From the NCBI GenBank assembly GCA_017523995.1, contig JAFWUX010000171.1, positions 1 through 29,520 of the forward strand: a stretch of DNA of 29,520 bases, in the 5' to 3' direction. Positions 15,178-23,108 of the stretch are shown here, piece after piece (positions within the stretch are counted from its first letter, which is position 1; every line of letters begins with the position of its first letter). The notes below the pieces were generated by a model, which was given only the letters and a program-made list of their open reading frames with translations, had not been told where the DNA came from and ran no database searches. Origin of the DNA: Oscillospiraceae bacterium. Lineage in GTDB: Bacteria > Bacillota_A > Clostridia > Oscillospirales > Ruminococcaceae. A program made the position numbers and the translations under genes.

Positions 15178-16413
15178 ATGGCGTTAAACATTATAAACGA
15201 AGCCCGGCGCTGCCTCAACTGTCCCAAACCATCCTGCCAAAAAGGATGTCCGATCAATACACCGATTCCGGAAGTCATCCGCACATTTTTAGACGGAGAT
15301 ATTGACAAAGCGGGTGCGCTCCTGTTTGAGAACAATCCGCTCAGTCTGATCTGTTCGCTGATCTGCAATCAGGAAAATCAATGTGAGGGTCATTGCATTC
15401 TTGCAAAAAAGAATGCATCCGTGCTTTTCAGTGCGATCGAGAACTACATCAGCGATGCTTATTTTGATAAAATTGATTCGGAGAATATCACAAAAAACGG
15501 TATCAAAGTTGGTGTGATCGGCGGCGGTCCTGCCGGCATCACGATTGCCATTCTGCTGGCGCGCAAGGGTTATGACATTACACTGTTTGAGTCGAAAGAG
15601 AAAATCGGCGGTGTTCTGCGATACGGTATTCCGGAGTTCCGGCTCCCGAAATATAATATTGAACGGTATAAAAAGCTGCTCCTCTCACTGGGCATCAAAA
15701 TCCGGCCGAACACTTCGATCGGAATCACGATTACAATTGACGATCTGTTCCGGGACGGATACCGCGCGGTCTTTATCGGCACAGGCGTATGGCGTCCGAA
15801 AACGCTGCACATCAAGGGCGAAAGCCTCGGCAACGTGCATTTTGCGATCAACTATCTGACAAACCCCGATGTGTATATGCTGGGTGACAGTCTGAATATC
15901 ATCGGGGCAGGAAATTCTGCAATTGATGTTGCACGCACCGCAATCCGGCACGGATGCCGCAAGGTGACTGTCTTTGCACGTTCACATCGAATTGCAGCAA
16001 GCGTCTCTGAAGTGGAGTATGCAAAACTGGACGGTGTGGAATTTGCAACCGGTATGGAGCCTGTCGAGATCACGGATGAGGGCGTGATCTTTGTTCGCGT
16101 GGAACAGGACAGCGACGGAAATAAACATCCGGTTGAAGGCTCTGAAAAGCTGTTTCCCGCTTCCTCGACGATCATTGCGGTCTCGCAGGGTCCGCGCAAC
16201 CGCATCGTTTCCACAACAACCGGACTCGATGTGACAGATCACGGGCTGCTTGTGACAAATACCTACGGACATACTACCCGTGAAGGCATTTTTGCTGCGG
16301 GCGATGTCGTACTCGGTGCACGCACGGTTGTAGAGGCGGTGAACCTTTCCAAGCAGGTCGCACAGGCTATGGACGAATATTTGATGCATTCAGAGACAAA
16401 AGCTGTGCACTGA
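15178..16413 (+). CDS. GltD-like NAD(P)-dependent FAD/iron-sulfur oxidoreductase
   Basis: The 411-residue flavoprotein matches the small-subunit family of glutamate synthase and related NADPH:acceptor oxidoreductases. The N-terminal Fer4_20-type domain has eight cysteines for two clusters, Cys12/15/20/24 and Cys59/63/69/73. The FAD site is GVIGGGPAGI (113-122) and the NAD(P) site LNIIGAGNSAIDVA near residue 238. ATREGIFAAGD-like sequence (TTREGIFAAGDVVLGARTVV) closes the FAD domain. No large subunit (GltB) or NfnA-like partner is nearby, so it may reduce an unknown electron acceptor or join a partner encoded elsewhere. AAGGAG precedes the ATG at 15178. It has its own consensus promoter. Confidence 0.88.
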   Translation: MALNIINEARRCLNCPKPSCQKGCPINTPIPEVIRTFLDGDIDKAGALLFENNPLSLICSLICNQENQCEGHCILAKKNASVLFSAIENYISDAYFDKIDSENITKNGIKVGVIGGGPAGITIAILLARKGYDITLFESKEKIGGVLRYGIPEFRLPKYNIERYKKLLLSLGIKIRPNTSIGITITIDDLFRDGYRAVFIGTGVWRPKTLHIKGESLGNVHFAINYLTNPDVYMLGDSLNIIGAGNSAIDVARTAIRHGCRKVTVFARSHRIAASVSEVEYAKLDGVEFATGMEPVEITDEGVIFVRVEQDSDGNKHPVEGSEKLFPASSTIIAVSQGPRNRIVSTTTGLDVTDHGLLVTNTYGHTTREGIFAAGDVVLGARTVVEAVNLSKQVAQAMDEYLMHSETKAVH

Positions 16414-16466
16414 ATTCTGCGCTTTTTCGGTTATGACAGTATGTAAGAATCAAGGGGGGTGTTTCC

Positions 16467-17039
16467 ATGCACTTTTTATGCAAATGCGGTTACGGAATCC
16501 ATGACGGTTCTGACGGTCTTTCCTATAAAGGCTGGATTATTGCGGATCAGGATTGGGACGAATTCTGTCATCTGACAGACCGGAAAGCTGAACTCCGGTG
16601 CAGCGAAAATGCGGATATGCATGAAGCCGATGCAATTGACAGCCGGTTATATGCCATCACGGAACGAGCAATGTATCAGTGTCCGGCATGCGGCAGAGTA
16701 TATATTGAAAATCTGCTGGATGATTTGAATCTTGTGGAGTTTACGCCTTGTACAGAGGGTGCCGATGTGAGCAAAAAGCTCCTCATATCTTCATACGGTG
16801 AAAAGTGGAAAGGATATCTGTTTGCGGACTGGTATGACGAAATCCCCCGTTGGAGCAAAACGCACGGCAATATTGTTCCGGTGGTGAATATTGATCTTGA
16901 CGATCTCGAATTTGACGATTATGAAGCTTTTGAAAAGCGCTTCTATGAACTGTTTGAACATCTCAAAGCACTCGGCATTATCACCAGTGCAAGCCTGGAT
17001 GTCAACCGGAAAAACATATTCAATTGGAACAGCAAATAA
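16467..17039 (+). CDS. Zinc-ribbon-like protein of unknown function
   Basis: This 190-residue soluble protein starts with CKCG (Cys5, Cys7) and has CPACGRVYIENL near residue 73, so the two Cys pairs could form one zinc ribbon. The middle contains SSYGEKWKGYLFADWYDE, and the C-terminal third is acidic (INIDLDDLEFDDYEAF-like) and probably helical. The arrangement recalls a widespread but unnamed clostridial family with an N-terminal CxCG and a central WKG motif, which I know only as uncharacterised. The ATG is preceded by a strong AAGGGGGG site. It follows the GltD-like gene by 50 bases without a visible terminator, so it may share its transcript. Confidence 0.7.
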   Translation: MHFLCKCGYGIHDGSDGLSYKGWIIADQDWDEFCHLTDRKAELRCSENADMHEADAIDSRLYAITERAMYQCPACGRVYIENLLDDLNLVEFTPCTEGADVSKKLLISSYGEKWKGYLFADWYDEIPRWSKTHGNIVPVVNIDLDDLEFDDYEAFEKRFYELFEHLKALGIITSASLDVNRKNIFNWNSK

Positions 17040-17042
17040 AGC

Positions 17043-17072
17043 AAAGGCGGCTCCTTTCCGGCAGCCGCCTTT
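17043..17072 (+). terminator. Terminator after the zinc-ribbon gene
   Basis: AAAGGCGGCT (17043-17052) pairs with AGCCGCCTTT (17063-17072), starting three bases after the stop codon. Confidence 0.8.
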
Positions 17073-17115
17073 GTATTGATATCCGGAGCAAGGGACTTCC
17101 CTGCTGTTTTGAAAT

Positions 17116-17156
17116 AAAAAGGAACCCGATACGGCTCAGCCGATCGGGTTCTTTTT
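17116..17156. terminator. Terminator of the HU gene, bidirectional
   Basis: GAACCCGAT (17122-17130) pairs with ATCGGGTTC (17143-17151), with A and T runs on either side and an inner CGGCT/AGCCG helix. On the minus strand it ends in CCTTTTTATTT directly after the HU stop at 17159. Confidence 0.88.
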
Positions 17157-17158
17157 GA

Positions 17159-17461
17159 TTACTTTTTCTTTGCTTTCTTTGCCGGCTTGGTGTTGACCTT
17201 TTCCTTCAAAGCAGCGCCAGCCTTGAACTTGACCTGCGTAGAAGCCTTGATCTTGAGCGGCTCGCCGTTTGCCGGGTTGCGGCCGGTTCTTGCAGCTCTC
17301 TCTGCGGTCTCAAAGGTACCGAAGCCGATCAGCTGTACCTTATCCTTCTTCTGAAGTGCATCAGATACAACATTGACAAAGGACTTGAGCGCAGCATCAA
17401 CATCCTTCTTGGCAATGCCGGTCTCGTTTGCGATCGCTTCAATCAGTTCAGCCTTATTCAT
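17159..17461 (-). CDS. hup: Nucleoid-associated DNA-binding protein HU
   Basis: This 100-residue protein is a typical HU: MNKAELIEAIANETGIAKKD at the N-terminus, the core GFGTFETAERAARTGRNP with the beta-arm that inserts its proline into the minor groove, and KFKAGAALKEKVN at the end. It carries an additional lysine-rich tail (KPAKKAKKK) of about ten residues, common in clostridial HU. It bends and compacts DNA and works as a dimer. The start at 17461 is set by the GGAGG site; a longer in-frame reading to 17563 would include the promoter and is rejected. A perfect consensus promoter suits the high expression of HU. Confidence 0.97.
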   Translation of the reverse strand: MNKAELIEAIANETGIAKKDVDAALKSFVNVVSDALQKKDKVQLIGFGTFETAERAARTGRNPANGEPLKIKASTQVKFKAGAALKEKVNTKPAKKAKKK

Positions 17462-17512
17462 TTTAACATCCTCCGTTCTCAATTTTATGGAATATGGGCT
17501 AACAGTGTCCTT

Positions 17513-17541
17513 ATTATAGTACAAAACACGCGGTTTGTCAA
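17513..17541 (-). promoter_or_regulatory. Consensus promoter of the HU gene
   Basis: On the minus strand TTGACA (17541-17536) and TATAAT (17518-17513) are perfect with a 17-base spacer. Confidence 0.92.
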
Positions 17542-17612
17542 GGGGAAATTGCATTTTTATCAAATAAAATCACAATTCTTGCAAAAAAAGCCGCTAAAGC
17601 CGATTTTTGCCG

Positions 17613-17635
17613 AAAAAAACAGACATTCACTGTCT
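17613..17635 (-). terminator. Terminator overlapping the end of the unknown 256-aa gene
   Basis: On the minus strand AGACA (17635-17631) pairs with TGTCT (17625-17621) and is followed by G and seven T (17619-17613). The hairpin begins inside the stop codon. The stem is short, so termination may be partial. Confidence 0.55.
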
Positions 17636-18405
17636 TACAGAAAGCAGCAGATTCCGTTTTTCTCCATTTTCAGCAATTCTTTCTCCGGCAGCAGAATTGA
17701 AGCGGTGTAGGTTTTCGAGCGTGACCAGTACTGCGTTCTCTCGCAGAGAACGCCATCCTCTGTCCGGCGGAAATCATAGGAGAACATCTCGGGGTTGTAA
17801 ATCCGGTCGGGCGCAAACCGCAGAAGCAGCGGATTGCCGCTGTCATCGGAATCAAATGCAGCAAACCGCTCTGCATGAACCATTCTGCCGTCTGCATACT
17901 GATAGTACTCGCTGTTGATGAGGACGCCGTCCGCAAGACTGCCGTTCCTGCGGAACTCCTCCACACTGACCGGATTGCCGTCCGCATCGTATTCGGTCCA
18001 TTCCATCGAGAGAAATGTCACAAACGGTTTTCTCCCCGGCTGCTCCTGAATCCGATAGGTCAGCACAAGCTGCTCCGAGACGTTCACGCAGATGAGCTCC
18101 CCGTCCGGCAGCCCCGTGTACACCGCGAGATGCAGGTTTCCGTCCGGAGCAAAATACAGCGCGTCATACTCCGCGGGGTTTGCGCCCTTCGGCAGATTTT
18201 TATACTGCCGCGGGAACAGTGCACGCTTCGCCTCAAAATGCCGCAGCACCGACCGGCTGTACAGATTTGCAGCGCTTGACACATCCGGTATCTTCACATA
18301 TCGGACAGTATCATGCTCGTGTGAAAAATCCGGTTCATACGGCTCGACATACCGGCTGCGGAGATCGGCATATTTCTGCAGCATTGCATCACGGTTGAAT
18401 TCCAT
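17635..18405 (-). CDS. Protein of unknown function, 256 aa
   Basis: I do not recognise this protein. It is soluble, without signal peptide or membrane segments. It is rich in Tyr, Asp and Arg, with a middle section of apparent beta strands (LYFAPDGNLHLAVYTG, MEWTEYDADGNPVSVEEFRR, YYQYADGRMVHAERF), recalling antiparallel-sheet proteins. The N-terminus (DAMLQKYADLRSRYVEPY) is probably helical, and two cysteines (NGICCFL) end the chain. The ATG at 18405 has AAAGGGGG upstream. It is a single-gene transcript with its own promoter, divergent from the secreted protease. Confidence 0.75.
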   Translation of the reverse strand: MEFNRDAMLQKYADLRSRYVEPYEPDFSHEHDTVRYVKIPDVSSAANLYSRSVLRHFEAKRALFPRQYKNLPKGANPAEYDALYFAPDGNLHLAVYTGLPDGELICVNVSEQLVLTYRIQEQPGRKPFVTFLSMEWTEYDADGNPVSVEEFRRNGSLADGVLINSEYYQYADGRMVHAERFAAFDSDDSGNPLLLRFAPDRIYNPEMFSYDFRRTEDGVLCERTQYWSRSKTYTASILLPEKELLKMEKNGICCFL

Positions 18406-18444
18406 TTCTCATGTCCCCCTTTGCAATAGTTTCGGGTCAGTTTC

Positions 18445-18473
18445 ATTATAGCATATCATCTCACAAATATCAA
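18445..18473 (-). promoter_or_regulatory. Promoter of the unknown 256-aa gene
   Basis: On the minus strand TTGATA (18473-18468) and TATAAT (18450-18445) are spaced by 17 bases. The 150 bases between this promoter and the rightward one at 18625 contain nothing else I can identify. Confidence 0.85.
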
Positions 18474-18624
18474 TCCCTGCAGGATGCGGAAATATCAAAC
18501 GATGATCGGGAAAGTTGACCAATGCTCTTTTCTGCCCCATTCGTACTTTCGCAAAACGGCTGCCAGCACTGTCTGACGGTTTGTTGCTTGGTTATGACTT
18601 GTTGTACACTGATTCCGATGCAAT

Positions 18625-18653
18625 ATTGACATTAAAAAAGTAATGTGATATAC
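18625..18653 (+). promoter_or_regulatory. Promoter of the dockerin protease gene
   Basis: TTGACA (18625-18630) and TATACT (18648-18653) are spaced by 17 bases, about 50 bases before the start codon. Confidence 0.88.
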
Positions 18654-18705
18654 TCAAATTACAGGCTCTGCACATGAGCCGCCGCGCAAGCAAGGGGGAT
18701 ATAAA

Positions 18706-21700
18706 ATGAAACACATATCAACAGCCAGACTTTGCAGCATTGCCGCCGCACTGATGCTGTGCGTGAGCGCTGCCGGTTCGGGATTTACCGGCATACTGCT
18801 CCGCCGCATCCCGATCACCGCGCAGGCTGCAGCCGAAGAACCCGTCACGATGTGCGTCATGCTCGAGGGCGGCGCACTGCCCGGTCTCATGACCGATGCA
18901 CTGACCGACGATGCCCATGCGGATATGATCCGCAGCCGCGAGGACATGCAGGATGCCGTCTTTGCGGAAATCGCCGCGATGTATCCGGGAGCATACATCC
19001 GGTATCGCTACACAACCCTGCTCAACGGATTCTCGTGCGTCATGCCGGAATCGCTCACGGATACTGTCCGTGCGCTGCCCGGTGTCACCGATGTCTCCGT
19101 GTGCAGCGAGGTCAAACTGACGCCCTGCATGGCATCTGCCGCAGCGCTCGGCGACATTCCCGCCTACTATCAGGAGACGGGCTGCACCGGCGAGGGACAG
19201 GTCATCTGCATCATGGACAGCGAGCTCGACACCACGCATCCGATGTTCTCGGCACTGCCGGACAGCGTCAATGTCAAGCTCAAAAAAGAAGATGTGCAGC
19301 GGATTGCGCAGACCGTCGGGTTCCATGTCAATGCAAATCCCGATCAGCTCTATCTTAGCAGCAAGATTCCGTATGCTGCGGACTATGTCTCCGATGATCC
19401 GTATGCGGTGCGCAACACCGACCAGAAATATTATCACGGCACGCATGTCTCCGGCATCGCGGCAGGCAATGCGATCACCGATGCCGCGGGCAATACGATC
19501 TCCGGTATCGCGAAGGATGCGCAGATCGTATTCATGGCAATGGAAAGCTATCTGATCCCCGATGATACACAGGGGCTCGATATGACGCAGTGGGAGCAGC
19601 AGACCACGCTGATGCTGACCGATGCGACCGTCGCGATGCTCGAGGATGCGGCAAAGCTGCGCGCCGATGTTGTCAACATGAGCTACGGCACCACATGGAT
19701 TCTGCCGGATGATGAGCATGTACTGACAAACGCGATCAATGCGGCGGCGGATGTCGGTATCACGGTCTGCATCTCTGCCGGTAATGACGGCGAGCAGAGT
19801 CTCGCGGCGGCGGCTGATGCGCCAGACCATTCCACGATGAACACGCTCATCAGCGAGGGCTCAAAGGCGCTTGCCGTTGCGTCCGCGGATAACGCTGCAA
19901 TCGAGAAATGCGGCATTCTGCGGCACGGCAATACCAAAATGCCCGCGACCGGCTACATCGAGGCAGAAAACTCGACGAATGTGCGCTATCTCAATGAGGA
20001 TCTGCGCGAGGGCAGTTACAGCTATGTCTACTGCGGCAGAGGCGAGCAGAGCAGCATTGCCGCAAATGATGTCAGCGGCAAAATTGTGCTCGTGGACCGC
20101 GGCAATGTCTTTACCGATACCGGCAGATATGCGGCGCAGGCGGGTGCAGTCGGTGTGATCGTCTGCAACAATGAGGACCGCCTGAGCGGTCTGATGGTCA
20201 ACGCATCCGGTCTGCCGATGACGATGGTCTCAAAGAACGACGGCGACCTGCTGAAAAACGCATCCGACCGGCAGATCACCGTCAAACGGGAATTTGAAAA
20301 CCAGAAATCGAACAGCGGCGTCAGCTCCTATTCGAGCTGGGGCATGCTCCCCTCTCTGGAGCTGCGCCCCGATATCATGGGCATCGGCGGCAATGTCATC
20401 TCCGCGGCTTACGGCGGACAGTATGCAAGCATGTCCGGTACCTCGATGTCCTCGCCGTATCTCGCAGGCTGCACCGCGGTACTGAATCAGTATCTCACAA
20501 AGAGCGGCTGCACCCTGACCGGCGCTGCGCGACAGCAGCGCATCCGCAATCTGCTGATGACGGGCGCTGTTCCGTATCAGTCCGGCGGCATTTATATCTC
20601 GCCGAGAATGCAGGGCGCGGGACTGGTCTCGCTGAACAATTCGATTCATACAAACGTGATCCTGACCGGCGCCGAGGGCGAATCCAAAATCAGCCTGCGG
20701 GATCATCTCGGGACATCGTTCAGCTTTGATGTGACAGTCACAAACTTCGGCGACTCCGATGTACAGTTCAGTTCCGCAAAGCTCGCACTCTCCACCGACC
20801 GCGCAGAGACCGGCAGAGACGGCATGGCATATCTCTCCGGCAGGCAGGCGCTCACCGCACAGGCGGACTGCTCTGAGCTGCAGTCGGTCGCTGCAGGTGA
20901 AACCAAAACCGTCACGGTCTCCGTCAAGCTCGACAGCACCCAAGCACAGAAGATTCTGCAGACCTTCAAAAACGGCTTCTATATCGAAGGCTATCTGCTG
21001 CTCGAAGGTGCTGCAAACAACGCGGATATTTCGATCCCGCTCTCCGGTTTCTCCGGCGATTACAGCAACATCAACCTGATCTCGCAGCAGGGCGGCTGCG
21101 TCAATATCGGAACAGCAAGTGCAATCTCCTCGCGCTATTCGCTCATGGAGCTTGCCGAGCTGACAAAGTCCATCGCAAACAACAAGCTCACCGATAAAGA
21201 CCGCGAGTTCATCGACCTGCAGTACTGCAATCTCGAGGCGCTGACCACCCCGAACCCCGACTGGAATGCTCTGAAAATCCGCGAGCAGTATTACAGTCAG
21301 GAGTATGACCAGTCCGATATGCGAACGCTGTGGTTCATCCAGCAGGCAATGGCGAAAATCGCCTCGAATCTCAATCAAAACACCATGACCTATATCTCGC
21401 CGAACGGTGACAGCGTCGCCGATCAGATCGCGGTCGGATTCCGCAGCCCGTATTCCGTCAGCGTCAGGGGCATGGATATCCTCGATGCGGACGGCATCCG
21501 CATCAGCACGCCGCAGTATTCGCGGTATCTCGGCAAAACTGATCTGTATGAGGCGGTCTCCTGCGGCGACACGCTCTATCAGCTCAGGGAAGGCACATAC
21601 ACCGCCGAGATCAGCGTGGTACGCGACTCAGACGGCAAAAACGGCGCTGTTGCGCAGAAAATCTCTGTGCCGTTCACCGTTGACAGAACGCCGCCGAAGG

Positions 21701-22986
21701 TCAGCGCGGAGATTACAAATCAAAACGGCAGAAAAATCCTGAAGCTCACCGCCTCTGATCCGGTGCTGGACGGCTTCATCATCACGGGCAAGGGGCGCGG
21801 CGGTGCTGTGGGCAGCTATGATCCCGTAAACAAGCCGCAGTACGGCATGGTCGGGATGTATGATCTCATGGGCGGCAGTCAGGCGGCGGGCGTCCCGATG
21901 CGCGTCACGCTTTCCGATGCAGGCACCGATATCAGCTCGCTGAACACATCCGCGGGAAAGCCCTTCAACCGGCTCCTGCGCGAAGATTCCACCGCTTATA
22001 CATGGCTCAAACAGTTTGACTTCACGGATTTTGTCAAGGCAACACCCGACCGCAGCGGCAGCTATACGCTCACCTATGATGTCACGGATTTCGCCGCGTT
22101 TCATGTCAGCACGATTGACCGCGCCTACAACATCACCGATTACAGCGTGAACGCATCCGATCCGGCACACCGGAGCATGCAGGACAATCCGCTGACACCG
22201 GGCATCTATCTCAGCGACACCATGCTGATCGAGGTCACGGCGGACACGCTGCATGTGATCCCGTTCAGCGATCCGGCGAACGCCGAAACCTATGACTATG
22301 TCTACGAGTGCGGCGATCTCTACGGCAATCCTGAAAAGAGCAGCATCGCGGATAACAAATCCGGCTTGTATCTGCACTGCGGCGATGCAGACGGCAATCG
22401 CGAGACGTTCCGCATCGGGACAGATCGCTCCGGCAATCCTGTGATCGTCGGCGAGATTGCATATTTCAGCAAGGATCAGACCGCGATCCGCGAGCAGACA
22501 CTCCGGCGCACCGATCTGAACAGCGCAGAACACTTCATCGCAATCGGTGCGGATGAGGCAAAGAAAATCTTTGTCGATCCCTATATGCAGGACTACACGC
22601 ACCGCAGGGCTTCCGATGTGCAGACGGGCATCCGGCTCGAAAAGGAGCATCCGGTCGCACAGTATGACTACAAATACGATGCGCCTGCCGGTTCGTACAC
22701 GGTCAAAGTCGATCTCGTGACGATGACCGCAACACTGCCGGACGGCACGGAACGCAAGGTTGAACAGTACACGCCTGCGGCAGCCGCTCTGCGCGGCGAT
22801 GTCAACCTCAGCGGCAATACGGATGTTTCCGATGCCGTGCTGCTCGCAAGATTCCTCGCTGAGGACAAGTCCGCAGAGGTCACGGCACAGGGACGCGAAA
22901 ACGCAGACTGCAACCGCAGCGGCAAACCTGATCCCGAGGACGTTATCCTGATTCTCAAATACATCGCAAAAATGATTACGCTCTGA
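18706..22986 (+). CDS. Secreted subtilisin-like (S8) protease with PA domain and C-terminal dockerin
   Basis: This 1426-residue extracellular protease belongs to the S8 family, in the lactocepin/C5a-peptidase style. A signal peptide (about 1-42, ending AQAAA) is followed by an I9-like propeptide (45-140). The catalytic triad is Asp171 (CIMDSELDTTHP), His244 (YYHGTHVSG) and Ser580 (SGTSMSSPYLAG). A PA-type domain is inserted at about 425-530 (IVLVDRGNVF). Fn3-like beta domains follow, the first near 660-770 (SFSFDVTVTNFGDSDVQF). A dockerin ends the protein (about 1363-1424) with two calcium loops, DVNLSGNTDVSD and DCNRSGKPDPED. No LPxTG, S-layer or membrane anchor is present, so attachment would be through a cohesin on a scaffoldin. 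AAGGGGG precedes the ATG. Activity is likely, since all residues are intact; substrates are unknown. Confidence 0.94.
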   Translation: MKHISTARLCSIAAALMLCVSAAGSGFTGILLRRIPITAQAAAEEPVTMCVMLEGGALPGLMTDALTDDAHADMIRSREDMQDAVFAEIAAMYPGAYIRYRYTTLLNGFSCVMPESLTDTVRALPGVTDVSVCSEVKLTPCMASAAALGDIPAYYQETGCTGEGQVICIMDSELDTTHPMFSALPDSVNVKLKKEDVQRIAQTVGFHVNANPDQLYLSSKIPYAADYVSDDPYAVRNTDQKYYHGTHVSGIAAGNAITDAAGNTISGIAKDAQIVFMAMESYLIPDDTQGLDMTQWEQQTTLMLTDATVAMLEDAAKLRADVVNMSYGTTWILPDDEHVLTNAINAAADVGITVCISAGNDGEQSLAAAADAPDHSTMNTLISEGSKALAVASADNAAIEKCGILRHGNTKMPATGYIEAENSTNVRYLNEDLREGSYSYVYCGRGEQSSIAANDVSGKIVLVDRGNVFTDTGRYAAQAGAVGVIVCNNEDRLSGLMVNASGLPMTMVSKNDGDLLKNASDRQITVKREFENQKSNSGVSSYSSWGMLPSLELRPDIMGIGGNVISAAYGGQYASMSGTSMSSPYLAGCTAVLNQYLTKSGCTLTGAARQQRIRNLLMTGAVPYQSGGIYISPRMQGAGLVSLNNSIHTNVILTGAEGESKISLRDHLGTSFSFDVTVTNFGDSDVQFSSAKLALSTDRAETGRDGMAYLSGRQALTAQADCSELQSVAAGETKTVTVSVKLDSTQAQKILQTFKNGFYIEGYLLLEGAANNADISIPLSGFSGDYSNINLISQQGGCVNIGTASAISSRYSLMELAELTKSIANNKLTDKDREFIDLQYCNLEALTTPNPDWNALKIREQYYSQEYDQSDMRTLWFIQQAMAKIASNLNQNTMTYISPNGDSVADQIAVGFRSPYSVSVRGMDILDADGIRISTPQYSRYLGKTDLYEAVSCGDTLYQLREGTYTAEISVVRDSDGKNGAVAQKISVPFTVDRTPPKVSAEITNQNGRKILKLTASDPVLDGFIITGKGRGGAVGSYDPVNKPQYGMVGMYDLMGGSQAAGVPMRVTLSDAGTDISSLNTSAGKPFNRLLREDSTAYTWLKQFDFTDFVKATPDRSGSYTLTYDVTDFAAFHVSTIDRAYNITDYSVNASDPAHRSMQDNPLTPGIYLSDTMLIEVTADTLHVIPFSDPANAETYDYVYECGDLYGNPEKSSIADNKSGLYLHCGDADGNRETFRIGTDRSGNPVIVGEIAYFSKDQTAIREQTLRRTDLNSAEHFIAIGADEAKKIFVDPYMQDYTHRRASDVQTGIRLEKEHPVAQYDYKYDAPAGSYTVKVDLVTMTATLPDGTERKVEQYTPAAAALRGDVNLSGNTDVSDAVLLARFLAEDKSAEVTAQGRENADCNRSGKPDPEDVILILKYIAKMITL

Positions 22987-22993
22987 TGCACAG

Positions 22994-23030
22994 CACGGTC
23001 GTACAGCTTACCCTGTACGGCCGTGTTTTC
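22994..23030 (+). terminator. Terminator of the protease gene
   Basis: CACGGTCGTACAG (22994-23006) pairs with CTGTACGGCCGTG (23013-23025), including one G-U pair, followed by TTTT. The next gene's -35 box begins four bases later, an unusually tight join. Confidence 0.88.
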
Positions 23031-23033
23031 ATC

Positions 23034-23062
23034 TTGACGAATCGTGCTGCATCGGATATAAT
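23034..23062 (+). promoter_or_regulatory. Promoter of the aldehyde dehydrogenase gene
   Basis: TTGACG (23034-23039) and TATAAT (23057-23062) are spaced by 17 bases. Confidence 0.82.
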
Positions 23063-23108
23063 AATATTGATGTACCAACGATCTCTTAAAGCGAAAGGAG
23101 AACCCGCT

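Noticed and set aside
18718..19830. A 370-codon minus-strand open frame inside the 5' part of the protease gene
   Set aside because: It is antisense to the signal peptide, propeptide and Asp/His motifs of the protease and shows only repetitive Arg/Asp/Ile composition.
20230..21378. A 382-codon minus-strand open frame inside the protease gene
   Set aside because: It is antisense to the subtilisin core, whose Ser580 and flanking motifs are unmistakable, and it has no start signals.
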